From: Pirellulaceae bacterium
Lineage (GTDB): Bacteria; Planctomycetota; Planctomycetia; Pirellulales; Pirellulaceae
NCBI GenBank assembly: GCA_025459265.1
Contig: JALOQX010000018.1
Location: 1-35,458, forward strand
DNA length: 35,458 nt
Direction: 5' to 3'
The position numbers were made by a program, and so were the translations under genes. Positions 23,623-31,281 of the stretch are shown here, one piece after another. Numbering within the stretch: the first letter of the stretch is position 1; each line of letters starts with the position of its first letter. The notes under the pieces are model-generated. The model saw only the letters and a program-made list of their open reading frames with translations. It was not told the origin of the DNA and made no database searches.

Positions 23623-25098
23623 TTAACGCCGCACGGTGTAGACCGCCGCTTGCCAGGCGCGCATGTCCAGGTACAGGCCACCCGAGTCCAGCTCGTTGCC
23701 GTCGCGTTGATACACGTCGGAACTGAGTAGATCTTCCAGCTGCCAGAGGCTGTGCGTGAGTTTGGAGCACGGCAACCGCAAGCGGCACTGACTCTGGTGC
23801 GGGGCATAATTCACGGCTACGAGCAGATACTCGTCGCACTGTCCCTGCCAGGCAAATGCGATGAAGCTGTCGTGCGTCCAGTTCCCGTCCCAGGCGGGTG
23901 TGCATTCGAGCAACTGCCATTGGCCCTGGCGAAGGACCGGTCGGCGAAGAATCGCCAGCAACCGGTCGTAGTACTGGACGAGTTGCTGGTCGACCGGCTC
24001 GTGCGGTCCGCGGACCAGGTGCGGCGAGATCCGTTTCCTGCGGCCCTCGAACTGGCCCTGATGGAAGAAACGCAGTCCGGGCGACAGATACGTGACGACC
24101 GCCGCGGCGTGATGAACTTCCGGCGTGAACGTGGCGGCCGCCCGTGGTTCGTCGTGGTTCTCCAGGAACCGGGCGAGTTTGTCTTGGTAGTCGAGTCCCG
24201 CGTAGAAATGCTCGCGCACGGGCCGGGCATACCCTTCCCGGAGTCGATCGTACAGGCGTTTGTCGTAAGCGTAGTCGAAGCCCTGGTGCTGCAGTTCCCA
24301 CTCCAGATCCCAGTAAACTTCGGCCATGAACACGAAGCCGGGCACGCGTTCCCGCACCCGCTGGGTTGCCGTCGGCCAGAAGAGCGGCGCGCGCTGGCCC
24401 CAGGTGCACTGAAAGACGTCAGGCAACAGCAGCATGGCCATATCACAACGCACCCCGTCACATTGTCCGGCAATCTGCAACAGCTGGCCGATCATCGCTT
24501 CTTGCAGGGCGGAGTTGGCATAGTTGAGCTGCAGCGTGTCGGGCCAACCGGCGAAATAGGGATCACGGCCGTAGGCGAGAATCAGATCGCCTTCCGGACG
24601 TTGTACCCGGGTGTAGTTCTGCGGTGCCTGGGCGAGGTCGTGTTCCGTGCCCTGCACAAAATAGTCCGGGTGATCTTCGATCCAGGGATGACCGAGCCCC
24701 ATGTGATTGGGGACAAAGTCCAACATCAGTCTGAGCCCTCGCTGGCGGAGCCGCACGCGCAGCCGGGCCAGGGCCTCATCGCCACCCAGCGCCTGATGGA
24801 CGGTGTAGCCGGTAATCGCGAACCCCGAACCGCCGATGTCCTCCTCGCGCAGATCCGGGAGTGTCTCCTGAAACTCGTGACGCCACTCGGGATGGCGGCG
24901 TGACACCTGCTGCGCACCCGGGCCGGTCTGCCAGACGCTCAACAGCCAGATCCAGTCGAACCCCCGTTCGGCCAGGCGATCCAACTCCGCGTCTGGAATG
25001 TCGTCCAGAGTCGCGGGCCGGCCCAGCGTGCCGGACAAGTCGGTCAACCAGACGCGGGTGTTAAGCTGGTACAGCGAGGGGTACTGAGGATCTGTCAT
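23623..25098 (-). CDS. GH13 alpha-amylase-family glycosidase
   Basis: A 491-residue glycoside hydrolase family 13 enzyme. The catalytic triad is visible: nucleophile Asp219 in DGVRCDMAML, acid/base Glu260 in FVFMAEVYWD, and Asp316 in FLENHDEPRA; LDFVPNHMGLGHP is the conserved calcium/substrate region. The opening PSLYQLNTRVWLTDLS is typical of a GH13 subgroup that lacks a signal peptide, so the enzyme is likely cytoplasmic and acts on alpha-glucans or transfers glucosyl units. Specificity (amylase, sucrose phosphorylase-like or transferase) cannot be told. I chose the ATG at 25098 because it precedes the conserved N-terminus; a longer frame from 25194 reads through a palindromic repeat. The gene is bracketed by inverted copies of that repeat. 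Confidence 0.88.
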   Translation of the reverse strand: MTDPQYPSLYQLNTRVWLTDLSGTLGRPATLDDIPDAELDRLAERGFDWIWLLSVWQTGPGAQQVSRRHPEWRHEFQETLPDLREEDIGGSGFAITGYTVHQALGGDEALARLRVRLRQRGLRLMLDFVPNHMGLGHPWIEDHPDYFVQGTEHDLAQAPQNYTRVQRPEGDLILAYGRDPYFAGWPDTLQLNYANSALQEAMIGQLLQIAGQCDGVRCDMAMLLLPDVFQCTWGQRAPLFWPTATQRVRERVPGFVFMAEVYWDLEWELQHQGFDYAYDKRLYDRLREGYARPVREHFYAGLDYQDKLARFLENHDEPRAAATFTPEVHHAAAVVTYLSPGLRFFHQGQFEGRRKRISPHLVRGPHEPVDQQLVQYYDRLLAILRRPVLRQGQWQLLECTPAWDGNWTHDSFIAFAWQGQCDEYLLVAVNYAPHQSQCRLRLPCSKLTHSLWQLEDLLSSDVYQRDGNELDSGGLYLDMRAWQAAVYTVRR

Positions 25099-25117
25099 GG
25101 GATCGCTCTCACTCTGC

Positions 25118-25161
25118 GCCTGTCCGAAAACCTCCTTACGGACGGGGAGGTCCGTCCCACG
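25118..25161 (-). repeat. 44-bp palindromic repeat, copy B
   Basis: Inverted relative to copy A at 23309-23352. The ACGGAC/GTCCGT hairpin lies 20 bases upstream of the GH13 start codon, in its leader or promoter. Confidence 0.8.
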
Positions 25162-25558
25162 GCGAGGCATTCGAGCCGGCACTAAGTACAGCATAGGCGC
25201 TGCATGTCAGCGTGTTTCGCTCGTGCGCCGAAATGTCGCCATTTTCCCGCGCGAAAACTCGCGTGCTGAGGCCGATTGAGGACGTCACGAACATAGCGAT
25301 TGTGTCCCCTGTCATGGAGCGGCACGTGCCCGCCGCTCAGATTGTCTCGGCCCCAGGGCACCCAGCCGGGTTACTGGCTCCCCGCACGTGGGGTCAAGAA
25401 ATCCTGGCGTTCGGCAGATCCGTCACGACCGGGCACTTCTGCGTCGAGCTGTTTCATTGCTGGCCAGCATCTCGCCGCCGCGAATATCTCTGTGCGGTAG
25501 AGTTGTGCCGCCAAGGGCGCTCCGCGGGCACGAGGCCCCCGCGCGAGGCGTCGGGGGC
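25162..25558. other. 397-bp divergent intergenic region
   Basis: Between the GH13 gene (minus) and the GGDEF gene (plus). I find no clear promoter elements. The only structured part is a possible three-helix RNA fold at 25353-25407. Confidence 0.55.
25353..25407 (+). ncRNA. Candidate structured leader (three-way junction)
   Basis: An outer CCAGG/CCTGG helix (25353-25357 with 25403-25407) encloses two hairpins, AGCC/GGCT (25364-25379) and CCCC/GGGG (25380-25393). It lies about 150 bases upstream of the GGDEF gene. I do not match it to a known riboswitch class, and GC-rich DNA can give such folds by chance. Confidence 0.2.
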
Positions 25559-27853
25559 ATGATCCGAGTCACTTGCCGCGTTTCGAGTCACACGATGCCG
25601 CCGACGGGGATCGCACCACTGGAATCCTTGCCCGCTGTCAGCACAGGGACGGGGGATGGCAGCGCGCCGCTGGCGCCCAGCCCACCAGTCAACGAGCCGG
25701 CCGCACCCGACCGGAACACGGCGCCGGCTCCGATGGTCGTCGATGCCCAGACCGATCAGCTCCTGGTGGCGCGGCGCCTGGGTACCGCGGCGGGGCTGTT
25801 CATGGCCTTGCGCTGCAAGTACAGCCCGACTGCGGATCACGCCTTGCAGGTGGCGCTGATGTGTTCCGCCTGGGCACAAGAACTGGGCGTGAGCGCCGAG
25901 GAACGCGAGACGATTGAAATTGCGGCGCTCTTGCATGACCTGTGGCTGATCGGCGTCCCGGACCGCATTCTCCACAAGCCGGCTGGCTTGGATGCCGAGG
26001 AGGTCGAAGTCCTGCGGCAGTGTCGGCGGGCCGGCGGGGACATGCTGCGGGCCAGCGGGGCCGCGGCCAGCCTCCTGCAGACCGTCGACTGCACAGCCGC
26101 CTGGTTTGACGGTTCCTATAGCGAAGGTCGGCCGGTCGGGCACGAGATTCCGCGCGGCGCGCGGATGATCGCCATCGTGGAAGCGTTCCAGTCGATGACC
26201 ACCGATCGCATCTTCCGCCCCGCGTGCTCCAAGGAGCGGGCGTTGGCCGAGTTGGTGCGATGCGCCGGCACGCAGTTCGACCCGGAGTTGGTGGAGCAGT
26301 TCGCCGATCTGGCGATGCGTGACCAGTCGCAGCTGTACCGGCAGCAAGCCACGCGCTGGCTGCAGGAACTTCCTTCGCAACCGGTCCACGCACTGTGGAG
26401 CCATGACTGGTCGGTGCCGGACGCAACGAACATGCACGTGGCCGCCTATTTTCAGGCCAAGATTCTCGACAACACCCGCGACTGTGTCGTGCTGGTGGAC
26501 CCCGCCCTGCACGTGATCGGCTGGAATCGCCGTACCGAACAGCTCACGGGCATTGTGGCCGAGAGCATCATTGGGCGCGTGTGGACCCCGGAGATCGTGA
26601 CGCTGCGCGACGTGGAGGGACGGCTGGTCGACCAGCGCCGCTGCCCGCTGCGGCGGGCGGTCGCCACTTGCTTGCAGGCGCTGGATCGCTACAGCTTCAC
26701 CACGTGCCGTGGCGGCCGCATCACGGTCGACGTGCAGACCATTCCGGTGCTGAATCAGAAGGGTGCCCTGCTGGGCGCAGCGATGTTGATGCGCGACGTG
26801 TCGTCCGAACGGTCGCTGCAGGAGTTGTGCGAGAATCTTCACACGCGCGCCACGAAGGACCCGTTGACCGGCGCGGCTAACCGCAGCGAATTGGAGCACG
26901 TGCAGGCCCAGTTGCTCGACGACTATCGCAAGCATGGCACGCCGGTAAGTGTCATGATCTGCGACCTGGATCATTTCAAGGCGATCAACGACCGGTTTGG
27001 CCACCAGGCGGGCGATGAAGTACTGGTGAAAACGGCGGCGGTGCTCCAGGACCACGCGCGGCCCGGTGACCTGGTCGCCCGCTACGGCGGCGAAGAATTC
27101 GTGCTGGTCTGTGCCGCGTGCGGTATCGCCGCTGCCACGCGCCGCGCCGAACTGATCCGCGACCGGTTGAGCGAGGTCGAGCACTGGGCGCTGGGGGGAC
27201 GCTGTGCGACGGCCAGCATCGGTGTCACGCAGGCGCAGCCGGGCGACACGGTCGATACGCTGCTGCGGCGCGCCGATCGAGCGCTCTACCAAGCGAAAAA
27301 TGCCGGGAGAAACCAGGTGATCCAGTTGGGAGGAGGGGCCACCGACGAGGAGCCGGTCCGGCGCTGGGCGTTCTGGAAACGCGGCGGCACGCAGCGTGCC
27401 GAAGCACTGGTCGAGCAGGACATGCTGGTGCCGGGCCCGCTCAAGTTCGTCTGGGAGAAGCTCCGTGGGTTTGTCGCCGATCAGCAGGCGGCGGTCACTG
27501 AGACGCGCGAGGGCACGCTGGAGCTCGCGCTGTCGTCCCTGCTGCCGACACAGCGCTGCAAGGGCGACCTGTCCTGCACGTTCTTGGTGACGATCCAGTT
27601 TTCCGCGGGATGCAGCGCTGTGGAGCACCCGGGCGGCGCGGCCACCGGCGAACCCGAGGAAATCCGCCTGCACGTCAAGGTGGCGGTCGACAAGTTACCC
27701 GCCCACGCACGCCGCGAGATCCTGGCCCGCGCCCGCGAAATCACGGCCAGTTTCCGGGCCTATCTGATGGCCCGGACCGTGTCTCCACTCGCGCCCGACG
27801 TCCTGCTGCAGCAAAACCAGAGTCTCCTGCTCCCCGCCTGGACTCCCAAGTAG
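25559..27853 (+). CDS. Signalling protein: degenerate HD-GYP, PAS, GGDEF (diguanylate cyclase)
   Basis: About 764 residues. Residues about 70-250 look like an HD-GYP domain, but the HD signature reads HDLWLIGVPD instead of HDIGKIGIPD, and the HHE-x-x-DG-x-GYP stretch is lost (WFDGSYSEGRPVG), so phosphodiesterase activity is unlikely. Residues about 295-415 form a PAS sensor domain (VVLVDPALHVIGWNRRTEQL). Residues about 430-590 form a GGDEF domain with an intact active site GGEEF (510-514) and an inhibitory I-site RPGD (501-504) five residues upstream, so it should make cyclic di-GMP with feedback inhibition. The C-terminal 170 residues are conserved-looking but unrecognised. No membrane segments. 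The ATG at 25559 is preceded by GAGG; an ATG at 25595 is a plausible alternative, and frames further upstream are low-complexity. Confidence 0.83.
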   Translation: MIRVTCRVSSHTMPPTGIAPLESLPAVSTGTGDGSAPLAPSPPVNEPAAPDRNTAPAPMVVDAQTDQLLVARRLGTAAGLFMALRCKYSPTADHALQVALMCSAWAQELGVSAEERETIEIAALLHDLWLIGVPDRILHKPAGLDAEEVEVLRQCRRAGGDMLRASGAAASLLQTVDCTAAWFDGSYSEGRPVGHEIPRGARMIAIVEAFQSMTTDRIFRPACSKERALAELVRCAGTQFDPELVEQFADLAMRDQSQLYRQQATRWLQELPSQPVHALWSHDWSVPDATNMHVAAYFQAKILDNTRDCVVLVDPALHVIGWNRRTEQLTGIVAESIIGRVWTPEIVTLRDVEGRLVDQRRCPLRRAVATCLQALDRYSFTTCRGGRITVDVQTIPVLNQKGALLGAAMLMRDVSSERSLQELCENLHTRATKDPLTGAANRSELEHVQAQLLDDYRKHGTPVSVMICDLDHFKAINDRFGHQAGDEVLVKTAAVLQDHARPGDLVARYGGEEFVLVCAACGIAAATRRAELIRDRLSEVEHWALGGRCATASIGVTQAQPGDTVDTLLRRADRALYQAKNAGRNQVIQLGGGATDEEPVRRWAFWKRGGTQRAEALVEQDMLVPGPLKFVWEKLRGFVADQQAAVTETREGTLELALSSLLPTQRCKGDLSCTFLVTIQFSAGCSAVEHPGGAATGEPEEIRLHVKVAVDKLPAHARREILARAREITASFRAYLMARTVSPLAPDVLLQQNQSLLLPAWTPK

Positions 27854-27994
27854 CCGGCTCGGGCCGTATGCTGATACCGGCGACGTGGCCGGTCCGCGGA
27901 GCGGTTCGCTGTGGCGTGAACCACCTGCCGGTCGTCCGTGTGGGCGCCACATCACGTCGCGCATCGCGATCGCGCATGGCGGAGGTTCGAGCTC

Positions 27995-30385
27995 GTGAAA
28001 AACACGTTCGTCTCGGTCGTCTCGTTGCTGACGTTGGCGTGGTTCGGCGGTGCTGTGGCGGCAACCGAGCCGGAGCGGGCAGGCGCGCAGGCGGACGTTC
28101 CCGTGGCCGTCGGCAGTTTCCCGCAGGAGGTCCGCACGTTCTACGGGACCGCCGAGGGATTGCCCAGCGCGGATGTGCTGGATGTGTCGGTGGGTCCCGA
28201 CGGCGTGGTGTATGCCGCGACAACGCAGGGTCTGGCGACCCTCCAGGACGGGACGGTGCGGGTCTGGAAGGCCACGCAGGGTCACGTCGTCTCGAGCGTG
28301 GCGGTAACGACCGCGGGACAGGTGTTTGCCGTGGTCGGTGACCGGGTTCAGCAGCTGTCGCTGGACGCAACATCCGCCAAGGTGCTGGACAGTCCCGACC
28401 TGCGGACGCCGTCGCTGCGGGTCCTGGCGGCCGGCCCTGTCCTGCTGGTGTGTGCCGGGGGGCGCGTTCAGGCCTGGGATGTGTCGCCGCTGGGGCAACG
28501 GACGGCACGCCGGCAGTGGTCGGTCCCGGGGAAGACGCTGTGTGCGGCCTGGCAGGGGCAGCAGGTGGCCATCGGCAGCGATCAGGGGCTGACGGTCAGC
28601 CGCGGCGAGACGCTCGAAGGCGTGTTTCCGGCTTGTGGCAACCGGCGGTGGGCTCCGGCGCCGGTACGCGGCGTCACGTTCGACCGCCGCGGACGCCTGT
28701 GGGCAGTGAGCCCGCAAGGCGTGATGTGCTATGACAAGGAGTGGACACTCTATGCAGGTCCGGACGGGTTGCCCTGCAGCGACCTGACAAGCCTCGCCGC
28801 CACCGAGGACGGCGCGATCTGGCTGGGTACTAGCCGCGGTGCGATCCGCTTTGACGGCCAGGAGTGGTACTACCGGCAAGGTCGGCGCTGGCTGCCCGAT
28901 GACCGCGTGCGTGCCGTCGCCGCCGATGCGCAGGGTGGTGCCTGGGTCGCCACGGCGGGTGGCCTGGCCCACCTTCACTTCCTGCCGATGACGCTGGCGG
29001 ACAAGGCGAAGTTCTTTGAAGAGGAGATCGACAAGTATCACCGCCGTACCGAGTGGGGATACGTGCTGGACGTCGCCGTGGCCACACCCGGTCAGAAGAT
29101 GGACGTGCGTCAGAGCGACAGCGACAACGACGGCCTGTGGACCAGCATGTACGGGGCGGGCGAATGTTTCGCGTACGCGGCCACGCGCGATCCGGCCGCG
29201 CGACGACGCGCTCAGCAGGCCTTCGAAGCGCTCCGTTTTCTGCAGCGCGCACCGGCCGGGTCCCCGCAGGAACCGCCGGCCGGCTTCGTGGCGCGGACCG
29301 TGATTCCCACGACCGAGCCGGATCCGAACTTGCGGCCGGCTTACACGCTGCAAGGCCAGATCCAGAATCAGGCCCGCGATGCGCTCTGGCGCGCGTACGA
29401 GCCGCGCTGGCCCCGCTCCCAGGACGGGAAGTATTTCTGGAAAAGTGACACCAGCTCGGATGAACTCGATGGTCACTACTACTTCTACCCACTGTACTAC
29501 GATCTCGTCGCGGAGAGCGAGGAAGAGAAGGCCGCCGTGCGGGATGTGGTGCGGCAGCTGACGGACCACCTGCTCGCCCATAACTATCGGCTCGTCGACC
29601 ACGCCGGCGTCACGCGCTGGGGGGACTATAGCCCGGAAACCCTCAACGCGGATCCGTTGTGGTTCAACGAACGCGGCTTGAAGTCCATCAGCATGCTGGC
29701 GTACCTGAACGTCGCGCACCACATGACCGGTGATGAGAAGTACCGTGAACACAGTCGCCGTCTGCGGGAGGACCACCACTACCTGCAGAATGCGCTGTGG
29801 GGCGAGTACCAGCGTGGCATCGGTTCGGGCAACCAGTCGGATGACGAGATGTTCATGATGTGCTACTACAATCTCATCAAGTACGAACCGGACCCGACGC
29901 TGAAGTCATGGTATCTGGTGTCGTTTGCCAACTGGTGGCGACTGGAAGAACCGGAAATGAACCCACTGTTCAATTTCAGTTTCGCTGCGCTGGCCAGGGG
30001 GCAGAGTGTGACCATCCAGTGGGGCACCTTCGATCTCTCACCCTGGCCGAGTTGGCTGGCGGACTCGATCGCCACACTCAAGCGGTTCCCTCTGGATCGT
30101 TTCAACTGGGCCCATCAGAACAGCCACCGCGAGGACCTTGTGGGGCTGCCTGTGCAGGGCGCGGACGCGTTGGATGACCCAGGTACGCGCCGCCGGGGGT
30201 ATCGGGTCAATGGCAAGGTGGTGCCGGTCGATGAACGCCATTTCAACCACTGGAATCACGATCCCTGGACACTCGATTCGGGTGGAGATGGCCGTGGGCT
30301 GGCCGACGGCGCCGTCTACACGCTGGCCTACTATCTGGGACTGTATCACGGGTTCATTGCCGTCGACGCCGCCGCATCGCCATGA
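27995..30385 (+). CDS. Exported beta-propeller/helical-barrel protein
   Basis: 796 residues starting at a GTG with an ideal GGAGG nine bases upstream. Residues 1-25 are a signal peptide (FVSVVSLLTLAWFGGAVA). Residues about 40-335 contain repeats of the two-component-regulator-propeller type (GLPSADVLDVSVGPDGVVYA, GLPCSDLTSLAATEDGAIWL, VRAVAADAQGGAWVAT), a seven-bladed propeller as found in hybrid sensor kinases, but no kinase follows. Instead residues about 340-796 look like an alpha/alpha barrel with aromatic clusters (DNDGLWTSMYGAGECFAYA, FYPLYYDLVAE, DDEMFMMCYYNLIKY), similar in style to helical-barrel glycosidases or lyases. Catalytic residues are not assigned. Its stop codon lies within the target duplication of a 121-bp inserted element. 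Confidence 0.75.
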   Translation: MKNTFVSVVSLLTLAWFGGAVAATEPERAGAQADVPVAVGSFPQEVRTFYGTAEGLPSADVLDVSVGPDGVVYAATTQGLATLQDGTVRVWKATQGHVVSSVAVTTAGQVFAVVGDRVQQLSLDATSAKVLDSPDLRTPSLRVLAAGPVLLVCAGGRVQAWDVSPLGQRTARRQWSVPGKTLCAAWQGQQVAIGSDQGLTVSRGETLEGVFPACGNRRWAPAPVRGVTFDRRGRLWAVSPQGVMCYDKEWTLYAGPDGLPCSDLTSLAATEDGAIWLGTSRGAIRFDGQEWYYRQGRRWLPDDRVRAVAADAQGGAWVATAGGLAHLHFLPMTLADKAKFFEEEIDKYHRRTEWGYVLDVAVATPGQKMDVRQSDSDNDGLWTSMYGAGECFAYAATRDPAARRRAQQAFEALRFLQRAPAGSPQEPPAGFVARTVIPTTEPDPNLRPAYTLQGQIQNQARDALWRAYEPRWPRSQDGKYFWKSDTSSDELDGHYYFYPLYYDLVAESEEEKAAVRDVVRQLTDHLLAHNYRLVDHAGVTRWGDYSPETLNADPLWFNERGLKSISMLAYLNVAHHMTGDEKYREHSRRLREDHHYLQNALWGEYQRGIGSGNQSDDEMFMMCYYNLIKYEPDPTLKSWYLVSFANWWRLEEPEMNPLFNFSFAALARGQSVTIQWGTFDLSPWPSWLADSIATLKRFPLDRFNWAHQNSHREDLVGLPVQGADALDDPGTRRRGYRVNGKVVPVDERHFNHWNHDPWTLDSGGDGRGLADGAVYTLAYYLGLYHGFIAVDAAASP

Positions 30386-30517
30386 AGCGTAACCGTTCAC
30401 AGGGCGGCGCCATGTTAGCCGCGATTTGGCCCAGAGAGTCGCCTTTCGCTCCTATGTGGCGCTACTTTCGCGGAGCGAAAGGCGACTTTGGCGGCCCGTG
30501 AACGGTTACCATGAAGC
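30381..30517. mobile_element. MITE-like element with 12-bp terminal inverted repeats and 8-bp target duplication
   Basis: A 121-bp element (30389-30509) has perfect 12-bp terminal inverted repeats, GTAACCGTTCAC and GTGAACGGTTAC, and is flanked on both sides by the direct repeat CATGAAGC (30381-30388 and 30510-30517). Inside is a perfect 16-bp stem (30437-30452 with 30472-30487) around a 19-base loop. It encodes nothing and would depend on a transposase elsewhere. The left duplication includes the stop codon of the propeller gene. Confidence 0.8.
30437..30487. repeat. Internal 16-bp palindrome of the inserted element
   Basis: AGTCGCCTTTCGCTCC pairs perfectly with GGAGCGAAAGGCGACT; the loop includes GCGCTACTTTCGC. 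The stem could work as a bidirectional transcription barrier between the convergent neighbouring genes. Confidence 0.9.
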
Positions 30518-30550
30518 CGCATAGGCCGCGATTCGTATCTCTGAAATGGT

Positions 30551-30871
30551 TCAGGCCCCCGCGCTGTTGCCTGTCGAGCCTTGCTCCTGCAACCTGCGAA
30601 ATAAGCGTTCTTCAATGCCCGAAAAGACCCAGTTTCGGTAGGCGGCGTAGGAATCGTGTCCAGATCGCAAAGCGTCCAGGCAGTTGCTCAGTAACGAACG
30701 CCCGGGAGCGTCTCGGCCCTCGGGCTCGTGCCACGCGCCGGGTTGCGGCGAGGTGCCGGGGGCGCGGTCCGATTGCGGCAGGTGCTTGTTCGCCAGCATG
30801 ACGCCACAGCAGTACACGGCCAGCAGCAGCAGCAACGTAATCCACGCCAGTGCCCGCATGCTCGAAGTCAT
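30551..30871 (-). CDS. Small single-pass membrane protein of unknown function
   Basis: A 106-residue protein with one clear transmembrane helix (LAWITLLLLLAVYCCGVML, residues about 8-26) and a hydrophilic C-terminal domain (SYAAYRNWVFSGIEERLFRR). I do not recognise the family. The ATG at 30871 has a weak GGGACAGG upstream; a longer frame to 30967 adds residues without features. It is divergent from the glycyl radical enzyme gene and convergent with the propeller gene, so its link to either is unclear. Confidence 0.5.
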   Translation of the reverse strand: MTSSMRALAWITLLLLLAVYCCGVMLANKHLPQSDRAPGTSPQPGAWHEPEGRDAPGRSLLSNCLDALRSGHDSYAAYRNWVFSGIEERLFRRLQEQGSTGNSAGA

Positions 30872-31281
30872 AAAACGCCTGTCCCGAATGCCGTTAAAGG
30901 CAAGATGCGCCAGAGGTTGAGACCGTGATCCGGTAGCCCGCGCGGGCAGTGTCGGCGACTGACGCAATCACCCGGCGCACCCCGCGCGACCGGGCCGGAG
31001 GTAATGGTTACCGTGATAGGCGATCTTCTTGCCGTCATGGCCGTCCGTTCTCCACGCCGAGCCGGGAGGACAAACCGCCGGCACCCGGTGCGGACCTGTG
31101 TGCCGCGCGCGATTCCTGCGCAAGCCAGCCTCTATTCGTCGCGCAGGCGCAGATCTTGGAACGTGTGGGCGCGGTGCCGCGAGGCGTGGAAAAGAAAGGG
31201 TCGGTGCCGCCGTTTGGCTCGCCCGCTGCCCGATGTGGTATACTCGCGGGAGGCGACAGGTCATCGGAGGGAGACACGCAC
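30872..31281. other. 410-bp divergent intergenic region
   Basis: It lies upstream of the glycyl radical enzyme gene. Frames through it are low-complexity and not coding. It contains a candidate extended -10 promoter at 31236-31244 and the enzyme's strong ribosome-binding site (GGAGGGAG, 31266-31273). Confidence 0.6.
31236..31244 (+). promoter_or_regulatory. Candidate extended -10 promoter for the glycyl radical enzyme operon
   Basis: TGGTATACT gives a TG-n extended -10 with hexamer TATACT (31239-31244). A TTGGCT lies 19 bases upstream, too far for an ideal -35. Transcription would begin near 31251, about 30 bases before the GTG start. Confidence 0.4.

Noticed and set aside
25454-29779. Two long minus-strand frames (739 and 694 codons)
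   Set aside because: They lie opposite the GGDEF and propeller genes and show no domain.
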